This document shows, in pieces, positions 28,698-37,354 of a DNA stretch of 38,779 nt (position 1 is its first letter; every line of letters starts with the position of its first letter). Source of the stretch: a virus; the IMG/VR virus record IMGVR_UViG_3300045741_000089, positions 1 through 38,779 of that record, one strand, 5' to 3'. The notes under the pieces are model-generated. The model was not told the origin of the DNA and made no database searches. It saw only the letters and a program-made list of their open reading frames with translations. The position numbers and the translations under genes are program-made.

Positions 28698-29326
28698 GTT
28701 GGGCTGCAGTCGCAGGTGCCGTTGTCGGCGCCGTCGGTTCGATGGCGAACAGCGGAAGCGGGGGGATCAATAGCAGTTCCCTCACCGCACAGCAGATGAT
28801 CGACCCCCGGATGGCCGATTACCTCTACGGTAACGGCCTGGGCGGTCTTCTCGGCGGGGTAAACAACCTTTACAACCTGCAGAACTCGCAGGGCGGCCTG
28901 AACCCGATGCAGACTGCTGGCCTGGAAATGCAGCGCCAGACCCTCATGAGCCCCGGCTATACGCAAGGCTACGACGCCATGCGATCCATGGGGATGGGGC
29001 TCATGGGGCAAGGGGCGGCAGGGAACCCATTCAGCGGCGGGTCTACAGCGATGCCTAGCGGTGTGACCCAGCCGAACATGGGCAACCGGACCGGCCCTGA
29101 CATGACCATCATGCCCGTGACCCGCTCGGGTGACTCTTCGCTCGGTTTCAACCCAATGTCTGCGGCATATCAGCCGATCCAGATGGGCACCGCTGCGCCG
29201 CAGTCTTCGCCTTACCCTGGCGGCACGGACTTCGCCGAACTCCTGCGGCAAATTGCCGCACAGCATGGGCCTAGTGATCCTGGGAATCCGTTGTTCGAGC
29301 CCGGGAACGTGAAGACCGGAGGCTGA
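28694..29326 (+). CDS. Ejection or internal virion protein, 210 aa
   Basis: Begins MSWAAVAGAVVGAVGSMANS, a hydrophobic Gly/Ala start typical of proteins that leave the head with DNA. The rest is Gly/Met/Pro-rich and low in charge (GYDAMRSMGMGLMGQGAAGN). The C-terminus has FAELLRQIAAQHGPSDPG. Together with the next three genes it forms an ejection-protein cluster. Confidence 0.72.
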   Translation: MSWAAVAGAVVGAVGSMANSGSGGINSSSLTAQQMIDPRMADYLYGNGLGGLLGGVNNLYNLQNSQGGLNPMQTAGLEMQRQTLMSPGYTQGYDAMRSMGMGLMGQGAAGNPFSGGSTAMPSGVTQPNMGNRTGPDMTIMPVTRSGDSSLGFNPMSAAYQPIQMGTAAPQSSPYPGGTDFAELLRQIAAQHGPSDPGNPLFEPGNVKTGG

Positions 29327-29327
29327 C

Positions 29328-29966
29328 ATGCCGACGAACCCATACGACCTGAGTGCCGCATCGAACCCGTACCTCGCCGATGCGGCGCGGGCGTTGACTA
29401 ACAACGTCAACAACAACCTCAATACGAACATCCTGCCGGGGATCGACTCGAACGCCGTCGCGGCGGGCGGTTACGGTGGCTCCAGACAAGGTGTTGCCGA
29501 TTCGCTCGCCATCGGCCAAGCGAACCTGGGGCTGAGCACGGGTCTGGCGAACCTCTACAGCAATGCTCTAGGTCAAAACCTGAATTTCTACACCCAGCAG
29601 CGGGGCCTGGACCAGTCCGGGGCGCAACTCGGGGCTAACCTCTTCAGCTTGGGAAATCAGGGCTTGATCGGCCAGGGCACTGGAATCGCCGGGATCGGCA
29701 ACACCCAGCAGCAGGCCCCGTGGCTCGTAAATCAAAACGCGGGGAACATCTTTTCGCAGTTCTCGGGCCTGGGCGGCACACAGACCCAGACTCAGAACGG
29801 CTCACCGCTCGGAGCAGCCATCGGCGGCGGGATCGCTGGCGCACAAGTAGGCGGGACCATCGGTCGGAACCTCGGGCTGACGAACAACAATCAATACGTG
29901 AACATGGGCACGACGGGTGGCTGGGGATCCAATCCCGCCAGTGATCCGTACTATCAGGGGCCATAA
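29328..29966 (+). CDS. Ejection or internal virion protein, 212 aa
   Basis: Asn/Gly/Gln-rich and helical: NPYLADAARALTNNVNNNLN, GYGGSRQGVADSLAIGQANL, then SGLANLYSNALGQNLNFYTQ. The Gly-rich end (GAAIGGGIAGAQVGGTIGRN) could insert in a membrane. This start and the GSRQGxAxxLA segment are common in podovirus DNA-transfer proteins. Function inferred from context. Confidence 0.72.
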   Translation: MPTNPYDLSAASNPYLADAARALTNNVNNNLNTNILPGIDSNAVAAGGYGGSRQGVADSLAIGQANLGLSTGLANLYSNALGQNLNFYTQQRGLDQSGAQLGANLFSLGNQGLIGQGTGIAGIGNTQQQAPWLVNQNAGNIFSQFSGLGGTQTQTQNGSPLGAAIGGGIAGAQVGGTIGRNLGLTNNNQYVNMGTTGGWGSNPASDPYYQGP

Positions 29967-31679
29967 ATGGGACTGCTTGACGGCCTGACCGACCCGCAAT
30001 CCATGGCGACGCTGCAACTCGCGGCGGGGCTTCTATCTCCAGGGTCTTTCGGGCAGGGGCTCGGCCGGGGCTTGTCCGGGTATCAGCAAACGCTGTCGAA
30101 CGCCCAGGACATCGCGGCAAAAGCCCAGGCGATGCGCCTTCAGCAGATCCAGATGGCGCAACAACAACGGATATTTGACCTCCAGACGCCGTTTCTTGAG
30201 GAAGCCTTCAGGCGCATGCAGAGTGGGCCTGCGGCGTCTCCCGATGCACAGATGCCTGCCGTGCAGGCCGCTCTTGCTGCTGGCGCTCAGGCTGGGAGCG
30301 TAGGCCCGACCGTCGCCAACGCGCAGCGGATGGTTGAGCCAACGCCGCAACAGGTGGCGCCACGGCAATCCATGTTCCCCGGACTTCCCGATGACGTGGC
30401 ATTTGGCATGATCGGCACTGGCGGGTTTGCGAAGATTCCCGAGGCGATCATGAAGAACGCCGAGCCGACCGGGGAAATGAAGAACATCGCGGCCGCCTAC
30501 GGGATGAACAGCCCGCAATATCGGGCGGCGCTTCAGGCGGTAGCCGAGAAGGCCGGATACATCGCGCCGGTCAATGCTCGGCCGGGTTCGATCCTACGTA
30601 ACCCCGTCACTATGCAGCCGATGGCGTTCAACCCTCACGTTCCCGAGGGCGGAACTCCGGTTTTCGATGCGTCCGGCAACGTGGTGTCGTTTCAGGATAT
30701 TCCCGGCGCAACGAAAATCATTAGCGCCGCAGCCGCAGCAAAGGCGGCCGGCGAGGGAACGGCGCTCCCTTACGCTGGCTTCGATTCTCAAGGCAGGCCG
30801 CTACCTGTTGTCAGCCGCACGCGGGCCGCTACGCAAGGGGCGCAAGCGCCGTCCGAAATGGTAACGCCGGAGCAACAAGCAGCCGCGAATCTGGAGTTAA
30901 TCAAGATCCTGAAGGCAGAGATCGCCACCGAGAAAGACCCGGGGACGAAAGCCGCGTTTCAGCGAGAGTTGTCCCGGGTGAGTCAGGCCGCCGCATCTGG
31001 GAAGCCGTTCACGGTGACAACGAAAAGCGCCATCTACGCCGCACCGCCTCTCGGCGCGGAAGCGACCGCCAACACCTCGGCTAAGGATGCTGTCGAGTCG
31101 TGGAACGCGATCCACACGACGGCACAGAACGCGCTTCGGAGCATTGGCCTGCTTCAGACGATCCAGCAACTGGCCGACAAAACCATGATTGGCCCGGGCG
31201 CCGACAAGCTGCAATTCATCAATGGGGTTCTGAATACACTCGGCATCAAACCCGGGATGGATCAGGCGCAGAACTACCAGATCATGAAGAAGAATCTGAA
31301 CATGCTGGTCGGTTCCCAGCGTGTCGGGGCCGGTGGTGGTGGAACGGATGCCCTTCAGGCTCTCTTGGAGGCGTCGAACCCGAACGTCAAGGAAATGAAC
31401 GGGCCAGCGGCGAAAGAAGCCGCCGAAGAGTTGATTGCCTATCAGCGCATGATGATCGCCAAGGATCGAGCGCTACCGAACCCGAACACCACATCGACAC
31501 AGGACTATCAGGCCAAAGAGTCAGAACTCGTGCCATTCTCTGACCCTCGTCTGTGGCAGCTTGAGCACGCCGCGTCGGATCAGGAGCGGCTGCGTATCCT
31601 TAGCCTGATGCCTGAATCGCAACGCGCCTCTTTCATCGAAAAGGCTCGCCAAGCCAGAAAACTTGGCCTGTTTGACTGA
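29967..31679 (+). CDS. Large ejection/internal virion protein, 570 aa
   Basis: Starts MGLLDGLTDPQSMATLQLAA, followed by GLLSPGSFGQGLGRGLSGYQ and a Gln-rich helix, the typical opening of podovirus internal proteins. The middle region is Pro/Gln/Gly-rich and the last 200 residues helical (NALRSIGLLQTIQQLADKTM, LRILSLMPESQRASFIEKAR). No peptidoglycan hydrolase motif is visible. Its stop overlaps the next start. Confidence 0.75.
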   Translation: MGLLDGLTDPQSMATLQLAAGLLSPGSFGQGLGRGLSGYQQTLSNAQDIAAKAQAMRLQQIQMAQQQRIFDLQTPFLEEAFRRMQSGPAASPDAQMPAVQAALAAGAQAGSVGPTVANAQRMVEPTPQQVAPRQSMFPGLPDDVAFGMIGTGGFAKIPEAIMKNAEPTGEMKNIAAAYGMNSPQYRAALQAVAEKAGYIAPVNARPGSILRNPVTMQPMAFNPHVPEGGTPVFDASGNVVSFQDIPGATKIISAAAAAKAAGEGTALPYAGFDSQGRPLPVVSRTRAATQGAQAPSEMVTPEQQAAANLELIKILKAEIATEKDPGTKAAFQRELSRVSQAAASGKPFTVTTKSAIYAAPPLGAEATANTSAKDAVESWNAIHTTAQNALRSIGLLQTIQQLADKTMIGPGADKLQFINGVLNTLGIKPGMDQAQNYQIMKKNLNMLVGSQRVGAGGGGTDALQALLEASNPNVKEMNGPAAKEAAEELIAYQRMMIAKDRALPNPNTTSTQDYQAKESELVPFSDPRLWQLEHAASDQERLRILSLMPESQRASFIEKARQARKLGLFD

Positions 31680-33484
31680 TGGCAAACTGGGAAGATCGCC
31701 TCGCTCCTGTTGTCCAGGCCCCCAAAAAGAATTGGGAGGACCGACTCAATGCCGTGGACCTGACGCCGATGTCGGGGCCGGCCGAGTCTGGCGGCACGGT
31801 GCAGGTGCTCAACCCGTTCGGCGCTAACTTCGATACTGGCATCCCGCTTTCCGTGGGCGCAAACAACTACTTTGCTGGCGCAGGGAAGTCTCTGACGGAC
31901 TACTGGAACGGCCTGAAGCAGAAGGTCGGCGCCTATTCGTTTGCTGACGCCCAAGAGGCGAAGAAGCTAGACGCGCCCCTTATGAAAACCAAGGCCGGCA
32001 AAGCTGGCGCCATTACGGGCGCAGTCGCTGGGGTTTTGCCGATAGCGTTTGTGCCAGGCGCGAATACGCTTCTTGGTGCCGGTGCTGTCGGGGCTGGAAT
32101 GGGTCTAGCCGCGCCAGCTACGGGCTGGGGTGACATGGCGCTCAATACCGGCGCCGGTGGTGCTGGTGGTGTCGCCGGTAACCTTGCCGGCCGGGCCATC
32201 GGGGCTGGCTATGGGCTTGTCAAGTCAACGCTGATGCCGTTCTTCAAATCCGGGCAACAGTCGATTGCCGATGACATGCTCAGGGCGTTCACGCCGGACG
32301 TTCAAACCGCCGTCGGCAACATCGCCAGGGACGCCGGGGAGATCATCCCTGGGTCTCTCCCGACCGCTGCTGAGGCGGCTCAGACTCCTGGGCTTGCGCA
32401 ACTGACAAAGCAGGTCCGGCAAACCCCCGGGATTCAGGCGCAGGCGGATTTTGTCGCCCGAGAGCAGGCCAACAACGCGGCTCGGGTCGCGGCCGTGCGA
32501 ACCGTTGCGGGAGACCCTGGGCAGCGGGCTCTTCTGGAAGCTGACCGTGGCGCCGTCGCGGATCAACTGTATGGCGCCGCCCGGAAAGCCGGCATTGACC
32601 CCGCCGCACTGACGCCGCAAGCGTTGACCGACATTGCTGCGCTGCAAAATCGCATGCCCAAAGAGGTCATTCGAGAGGCTCGTGAAATCGCCAAGATGAG
32701 AGGCGAGCCCATGACGGATGCAACTTCTATCGACGGCATGCACTGGGTCAAAAAGGCGCTGGACGGTCTTATCAAAAAAGAGGCCGGGCCGAACGGAAGC
32801 TCCGCCCGCCTTGAGTCCTATGTCGGACTAAAGAATGATCTCGTATCGACCATTGAAAGCCTGAGCCCAAAATACGCTTCCGCCCGCGCGACGTTTGAGC
32901 AGATGTCAAAGCCCATCAATCAGATGGATGTCGGGCAGGCTGTTGCCGATAAGCTCATCCCTGCTATTCGAGACTTCGGCGGGAATGCAAACCTGCGCGC
33001 CTCCGGGTTTGCTGACGCCATGCGTAATGGTGACGTCGTGGCCCAGCGAGCGCTAGACATGCCGCGAGCTACGATGGCGGATGTTTTGGGGGATACGCAC
33101 ATGGCGACCCTAAACGCTCTCGGCCAGGATCTGGCGCGCACCCAGAACGCCACAAACCTTGCCCGCGCGGCCGGTTCGGACACGATCCAGAACGCGCTGA
33201 GCCAGAACATCATCCGCAACACGCTGGGGCCGCTGGGGCTTCCGCCGAGCCTTGCAGAAAACACGCTGCTTGCCACACTGCTCCGGCCGGCGCAGTTCGT
33301 TGGCTCTCTTGCTGAGCCGCAAGTGATGAACCGCCTTGGGCAGACTTTGTTGTCGCCGCAAGAAACTGTAGCGGCGCTGACGCGGGCTCAGAGGCAGGGG
33401 CTGCTGACTCAGGCCGGGAAGGGTGCATTGAAGTACACCGCGCCTATCGGGTCAGGGCTTCTTGCCGATCTCCGTGAAAAGTAG
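31679..33484 (+). CDS. Large ejection/internal virion protein, 601 aa
   Basis: Starts with a short repeat, NWEDRLAPV and NWEDRLNAV, then an Ala/Gly hydrophobic region (residues about 115-180: AGAITGAVAGVLPIAFVPGA, VGAGMGLAAPATGWGDMALN, GGVAGNLAGRAIGAGYGLV) able to enter membranes. Residues 200-600 are helical and Ala-rich. It looks like a DNA-ejection protein. Its last 33 bases overlap the small reverse-strand gene. Confidence 0.75.
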   Translation: MANWEDRLAPVVQAPKKNWEDRLNAVDLTPMSGPAESGGTVQVLNPFGANFDTGIPLSVGANNYFAGAGKSLTDYWNGLKQKVGAYSFADAQEAKKLDAPLMKTKAGKAGAITGAVAGVLPIAFVPGANTLLGAGAVGAGMGLAAPATGWGDMALNTGAGGAGGVAGNLAGRAIGAGYGLVKSTLMPFFKSGQQSIADDMLRAFTPDVQTAVGNIARDAGEIIPGSLPTAAEAAQTPGLAQLTKQVRQTPGIQAQADFVAREQANNAARVAAVRTVAGDPGQRALLEADRGAVADQLYGAARKAGIDPAALTPQALTDIAALQNRMPKEVIREAREIAKMRGEPMTDATSIDGMHWVKKALDGLIKKEAGPNGSSARLESYVGLKNDLVSTIESLSPKYASARATFEQMSKPINQMDVGQAVADKLIPAIRDFGGNANLRASGFADAMRNGDVVAQRALDMPRATMADVLGDTHMATLNALGQDLARTQNATNLARAAGSDTIQNALSQNIIRNTLGPLGLPPSLAENTLLATLLRPAQFVGSLAEPQVMNRLGQTLLSPQETVAALTRAQRQGLLTQAGKGALKYTAPIGSGLLADLREK

Positions 33485-33601
33485 GCGCTTGAGCGGCCCG
33501 TCTTTCATGAGCCTGAACACTAGCGCCTTGATGGGCCACACGATGCACACGAAAACCGCCAGCGTGGCGAACGGTCTCAGAAAAGCAGCAGCGAACGTCA
33601 T
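33452..33601 (-). CDS. Small membrane protein on the opposite strand, 49 aa
   Basis: Begins MTFAAAFLRPFATLAVFVCI and reads on VWPIKALVFRLMKDGPLKRL. It has one hydrophobic segment (FATLAVFVCIVWPIKALVF) and then a basic tail ending LLFTEIGKKP. No good ribosome site is seen upstream and the end overlaps the forward gene by 33 bases, so it is uncertain. It reads like a genuine one-span membrane protein, and fills a 132-base gap in an otherwise gapless operon. Confidence 0.5.
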   Translation of the reverse strand: MTFAAAFLRPFATLAVFVCIVWPIKALVFRLMKDGPLKRLLFTEIGKKP

Positions 33602-33616
33602 CCCAGGAGTTTAACC

Positions 33617-34294
33617 GTGACCGTCGAAACCGCCACCTACATCAGCGACCTGAACGCCGCATTGCCTGGCGCCTCGGACAACGAGAGCGAGGGCGATGAC
33701 CACATGCGGCTTATCAAGGCCGCGGTCAAGGCGACGTTTCCTAACGTCACCGGGGCAGTGACGCCGACGCACACGCAGCTGAATCAGCTTGCGACGAATA
33801 CGTTCACGAGCGGAATGTCAGGGACCACGCACGTCCTGAGCGCGCAACCGTCCTTCAACGCGCAGAGAACCGGATCGACGCTCGGCATCAATGGTGGAGT
33901 CGTCACTGACATCCTCTTCAACACCGCGAACTCGAACGTATCGTCATCCTACGCAACTGGCACGGGCATCTTCACAGCGCCGACGACTGGTGTCTATGCG
34001 TTCGCCGCCGGAGTGATTCTTCAGAACAGCAGCCTGAATACAGCCACGATCAATGACCTTTACCTGTCGAAGAACAACGACACGGCAGGGACGACCGGCC
34101 TCTATTTCCCGATGAATATGACAGTGGCGCAAGGCGCAAGCCTTGGACCGTCCGGCGGGGCCTTCACAACCTCCGGCACGGTCGTCGTTGCAATGACCGC
34201 TGGCGACACCATGCGCGTCAAGTGCAGCATGGGCGGCAGTTTTGGTATCGGCTGCAAGGTCGGCAGCTACTTCTGCGGGTATCAGTTGTGCTGA
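33617..34294 (+). CDS. Tail fibre-type protein with adaptor start and C1q-like C-terminus, 225 aa
   Basis: GTG start with AGGAG. N-terminal adaptor: YISDLNAALPGASDNESEGD, DHMRLIKAAVKATFPNV and VTPTHTQLNQL are the common start of short podovirus/siphovirus fibre proteins. Residues 95-225 are beta-rich (GTGIFTAPTTGVYAFAAGVI, VVAMTAGDTMRVKCSMGGSF), resembling a C1q/TNF-type trimer. It probably binds the virion and a surface ligand. Confidence 0.78.
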   Translation: MTVETATYISDLNAALPGASDNESEGDDHMRLIKAAVKATFPNVTGAVTPTHTQLNQLATNTFTSGMSGTTHVLSAQPSFNAQRTGSTLGINGGVVTDILFNTANSNVSSSYATGTGIFTAPTTGVYAFAAGVILQNSSLNTATINDLYLSKNNDTAGTTGLYFPMNMTVAQGASLGPSGGAFTTSGTVVVAMTAGDTMRVKCSMGGSFGIGCKVGSYFCGYQLC

Positions 34295-34295
34295 G

Positions 34296-34421
34296 CTACT
34301 GGCACAGCGCGGGAGATTCCTTGCAGGCCGGAGGATTGATTTGTTGATCCGGCTGGTCTTCGGGATCGCCACCACCACAGGCCGACAGAAGCAACGCGCA
34401 AATCAGAACTAGCAGTCTCAT
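34296..34421 (-). CDS. Small lipoprotein on the opposite strand, 41 aa
   Basis: Begins MRLLVLICALLLSACGGGDP: a charged start, short hydrophobic core and the lipobox LSAC, so the mature lipoprotein starts at Cys15. The rest is short, acidic and Pro-rich with a possible disulfide (PPACKESPALCQ). AAGGGGG precedes the ATG at good spacing, and a promoter lies at 34443-34470. A lone reverse lipoprotein next to receptor-binding genes resembles superinfection-exclusion lipoproteins; Rz1-like spanin is an alternative but no Rz partner overlaps. Confidence 0.72.
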   Translation of the reverse strand: MRLLVLICALLLSACGGGDPEDQPDQQINPPACKESPALCQ

Positions 34422-34442
34422 GATGTCCCCCTTGATGCCATA

Positions 34443-34470
34443 AGCATAGGCGACAGACGGCAACAGGCAA
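34443..34470 (-). promoter_or_regulatory. Likely promoter of the lipoprotein gene
   Basis: On the reverse strand: -35 TTGCCT (34470-34465), 16-base spacer, -10 TATGCT (34448-34443), giving a leader of about 15 bases to the ATG at 34421. This is a moderate match, but it lies in the only intergenic stretch here. Confidence 0.5.
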
Positions 34471-34481
34471 GCCCCTAGATC

Positions 34482-36347
34482 GTGACTTACACCCCTTCAG
34501 CCGTCCCACTTGATGCCGGTCAACTCTCCGAGTTTGTTGACGGTGAACTGCGCTCGATCTCACGCTCGCTGGCGCTCCAAGACGCTTTCAATCCGGCGCT
34601 GAACTACGGGAACGGAACGGTCGGGCTTTTCCTGAAGCGCGTCTACGGGACGACCGCGGCGGAAACTGCGGCGGGCATCACGCCGACGAACTACTACTAC
34701 CCTCCCGGGCACGTCTACCGCTACGGCACGAACACCACGCCCGGCACCACCGACATGACCACGGCGCTTGCGGCCAGCATCTCGCAAGCGAAGCAATCCG
34801 GCGGGGCAGATGCGTTCTGGCCGGCCGCTACATTGCTTGTCAGCACGCTGACGCTTGACGGCAGCGGATACAACATCCGCACGGCGGGCGGCCGAAAGAC
34901 GATCCTGAAACAGACGACGGGCACCGACCCGAGCTTCGGACAAATCATGATCGTTACCGGCTCGAACATCAACATCGGAGACTTGGCGTTTATCGGGAAT
35001 ATTGCCACTGACGTCGCTGGCGGCGGGGAGTTTCATCATTGCGTCTATTGCTACGACGACAACAACGTCAAGAACGCGCGAAACATAACTTTTGGGAACC
35101 TGTACGGAACAGACATCCTTGGCGATGTTTTGTACGCGGGGACAAATGCAGCGGCGTCCGGTGTCTGTGAGGGCATCCGCTTCGGTACGGTTTCAGGCAC
35201 GAACGTCTATCGCAACTTGGTGTCGTGCGTAGGCGCCGAAATGATCGGCGAGGCCATCATCAACGATGGGCCTGTAGGGTATCGTGACTTCGACGTTGAG
35301 CCGAACGCCGCTACCACGAACCCGAGCGACTTCCGCGTCAACTACATCAAAGCAGGCTGCACGCAGATCACGTCTGGCAATTCGTCGATTGCGAACGTCG
35401 TGCGCATTGGAACGCTGGATTGCAAGTTCGGCCGCATTCAGGCGACGACCCCTGGCTACCCGAGCGCTCCGGGAACCAACGGTCAGGCGCTGCTGGTAAT
35501 GTACTGCCAGACGCTGACCATCGACTACCTGAAGTGCAGGGATTACAACTACATCCCGGTCTTCTCCACTACGGCCAGCATCAAATCTCAGATTCAGATC
35601 GGCGTGGCGGATATCTCGAATTGCTGCGTCACGGAAACCACGTACAAAGCGCTCTTCGCCGATCAAGGGTCTGGCGGGATCGGTACGCTGGAAATCGGCA
35701 ACCTGATTGCCACGCTGTTTTCCACCTCGAAGATGGTCTTCAACGGGAATGGCATGCGGGCCATCGTGCGGAGTGGAACTGTGTCCGGTGGACTGCTGGC
35801 GACGGCGATCCCGAACGGCATCTATCAAAATCTCACGCTGGACGTGAACAGCGCGACCGGCAACATCCTGGACACCTGCACCGACTCGGACTTGAGCAGC
35901 GTCAGCTTCACGAACGCGGGTTCCGCAACGCTTCTCAAGAGCTGCACCGGCACGATGCTTGAGCGGGTGTCGGGCACGTTCGGCACGGTGGAGGGCTCCG
36001 GGTGTGCTGACAACTCGGCCTATCGCTGCAACATCAATGGGGTGAAGTACACCGGTGATCTGCTCAATGGCTACATCATGAATAAGGCCATGGCGGACGC
36101 GAATCAAACGCTGTCCGCTACCGAGTCAGAAGGCAAGATACTGCATTGCACCGGGGCATTGACTGCCCAGAGAAATCTGGTGGTGAACGCCGTTAATCGA
36201 ATCTACATCGTGGACAACTCGACGACCGGAGGTTTCGGTATTCAGGCCATCGGGCCATCTGGCGTCGGGGTTGTGATCGCTGGCGGCAAAAGGGCGACCG
36301 TCTACTTCGATGGAACTAACATGGTGAGGGCAACGGCGGACGTATGA
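34482..36347 (+). CDS. Beta-helix tail spike, 621 aa
   Basis: GTG start. N-terminal virion-binding part TYTPSAVPLDAGQLSEFVDG and ELRSISRSLAL, then a PxHVYRYG-like turn. Residues 80-560 are repeated short strands with many single-residue turns (ITSGNSSIANVVRIGTLDCK, MIVTGSNINIGDLAFIGN), the look of a right-handed parallel beta-helix. The C-terminal part (NAVNRIYIVDNSTTGGFG, ATVYFDGTNMVRATADV) is a typical trimerising end. Such spikes bind or degrade surface polysaccharide; catalytic residues cannot be assigned. Confidence 0.82.
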   Translation: MTYTPSAVPLDAGQLSEFVDGELRSISRSLALQDAFNPALNYGNGTVGLFLKRVYGTTAAETAAGITPTNYYYPPGHVYRYGTNTTPGTTDMTTALAASISQAKQSGGADAFWPAATLLVSTLTLDGSGYNIRTAGGRKTILKQTTGTDPSFGQIMIVTGSNINIGDLAFIGNIATDVAGGGEFHHCVYCYDDNNVKNARNITFGNLYGTDILGDVLYAGTNAAASGVCEGIRFGTVSGTNVYRNLVSCVGAEMIGEAIINDGPVGYRDFDVEPNAATTNPSDFRVNYIKAGCTQITSGNSSIANVVRIGTLDCKFGRIQATTPGYPSAPGTNGQALLVMYCQTLTIDYLKCRDYNYIPVFSTTASIKSQIQIGVADISNCCVTETTYKALFADQGSGGIGTLEIGNLIATLFSTSKMVFNGNGMRAIVRSGTVSGGLLATAIPNGIYQNLTLDVNSATGNILDTCTDSDLSSVSFTNAGSATLLKSCTGTMLERVSGTFGTVEGSGCADNSAYRCNINGVKYTGDLLNGYIMNKAMADANQTLSATESEGKILHCTGALTAQRNLVVNAVNRIYIVDNSTTGGFGIQAIGPSGVGVVIAGGKRATVYFDGTNMVRATADV

Positions 36348-36439
36348 ACACGATCAAGCGAGCAGCAAAGTGGGTCTGGGACAAGATCGTTAAGCTCTTG
36401 GGTGGTGGCGGTGGTCCTCCCCCGATCAAGCCGGACTGA
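36344..36439 (+). CDS. 31-aa cationic amphipathic peptide
   Basis: ATG overlaps the spike stop (ATGA). Sequence: an amphipathic helix MNTIKRAAKWVWDKIVKLLG followed by GGGGPPPIKPD. Lys/Arg on one face and Trp/Leu/Ile on the other resemble membrane-active peptides. It opens the row of small membrane proteins, so a lysis-related role is conceivable. Confidence 0.55.
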   Translation: MNTIKRAAKWVWDKIVKLLGGGGGPPPIKPD

Positions 36440-36444
36440 CCGAT

Positions 36445-36663
36445 GTGGACGACAAGAAAAAGAAGCAGTTGTCCGACAGCGACCTCGCCAGGCTTGAGGA
36501 GCTGGCGACCGAGAAGGAGCACCAGGAGTGGCTGAAGGAGCGCCGGGCGAAGATATTGGAGAGCATCAAGCGAGCGGCCCTGTGGGTTGGCGCGGTCGGC
36601 GCGGCCGTCACCTATACATGGCAAGCGTTAGAGCGCATCCTCACGTGGTTCAAGGGGCACTGA
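36445..36663 (+). CDS. One-span membrane protein (holin-like), 72 aa
   Basis: GTG start. Charged coiled N-terminus (DDKKKKQLSDSDLARLEELA, EKEHQEWLKERRAKILESI) and one hydrophobic segment ALWVGAVGAAVTYTWQALER near the C-terminus. Highly charged cytoplasmic part plus a C-terminal span is like some type-III holins or antiholins. Stop overlaps the next start. Confidence 0.65.
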   Translation: MDDKKKKQLSDSDLARLEELATEKEHQEWLKERRAKILESIKRAALWVGAVGAAVTYTWQALERILTWFKGH

Positions 36664-37133
36664 TGGCCTTTCTGCGCTGGATCGACAGTCTCATGGAGCG
36701 CTTCATTGTCGTCGGCTGGATCCTGCTCATTACCGGCGTGCTGTCGTTCATCGGTCTTGCCTTAGACCGCAAAGAGCCGTTCAAGGTCATCAGCTACCCG
36801 GAAACCTCCGCCCCCCGTGGGGGCGTGCTTCAGCTAACCGTGGACGTCTGGCGCGACAAGTCCCGCGACTGCAATGCAGTCTTCTCCCGCTATCTCTTCG
36901 ACGCCAAGGGAAGGCGGTTCGAGGACATCCAAGGCGCCATCGCTTCAGACGCCATGATCGACGCCATGGAAGCCCGCGCCCCGGGGAAAATGCTGCTGGC
37001 CGTCAACATCCCGCCGAACATGGAACCGGGACGGGCCTTGCTCGAAACCGTGCTGAAGTACGAGTGCAACAAGGCCCACGCGATATGGCCCATCGTCGTC
37101 ACCACGGACATCGCGTTCACGGTGACTGAGTGA
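36663..37133 (+). CDS. Anchored periplasmic-type protein, 156 aa
   Basis: Starts MAFLRWIDSLMERFIVVGWI with a transmembrane segment (RFIVVGWILLITGVLSFIGL), then a hydrophilic domain: GVLQLTVDVWRDKSRDCNAV, APGKMLLAVNIPPNMEPGRA, VLKYECNKAHAIWPIVV. Two Cys could form a disulfide. No hydrolase motif. It is probably anchored in the inner membrane with its domain outside. Confidence 0.68.
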   Translation: MAFLRWIDSLMERFIVVGWILLITGVLSFIGLALDRKEPFKVISYPETSAPRGGVLQLTVDVWRDKSRDCNAVFSRYLFDAKGRRFEDIQGAIASDAMIDAMEARAPGKMLLAVNIPPNMEPGRALLETVLKYECNKAHAIWPIVVTTDIAFTVTE

Positions 37134-37342
37134 GTGCCGTCTTTCCGGCTGTCACCACGGCTCTTGCGGGCCACCCGGACAAGGGGCTGATCGGGCGTGG
37201 TTCCCCATTGGACTTTTGGCGGCTGCGAACCCTGCCAAGTGGTCAACTTGGATGGCGCCAGCGTCTGACCAGACCGGCACTCCACAGGTTAGTCGAGAGC
37301 CGCGAGCTCTCCGTAGACAGTGACTTCGACAGCAACGCTTAG
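37130..37342 (+). CDS. Uncertain 70-aa reading frame
   Basis: GTG start overlapping the previous stop (GTGA). The frame gives VFPAVTTALAGHPDKGLIGR and LRTLPSGQLGWRQRL, then Ser/Asp-rich residues. No family and no clear secondary-structure pattern. The overlap and the need to fill this gap support it, but it may not be translated. Confidence 0.4.
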   Translation: MSAVFPAVTTALAGHPDKGLIGRGSPLDFWRLRTLPSGQLGWRQRLTRPALHRLVESRELSVDSDFDSNA

Positions 37343-37354
37343 AAGCATAGCCCA

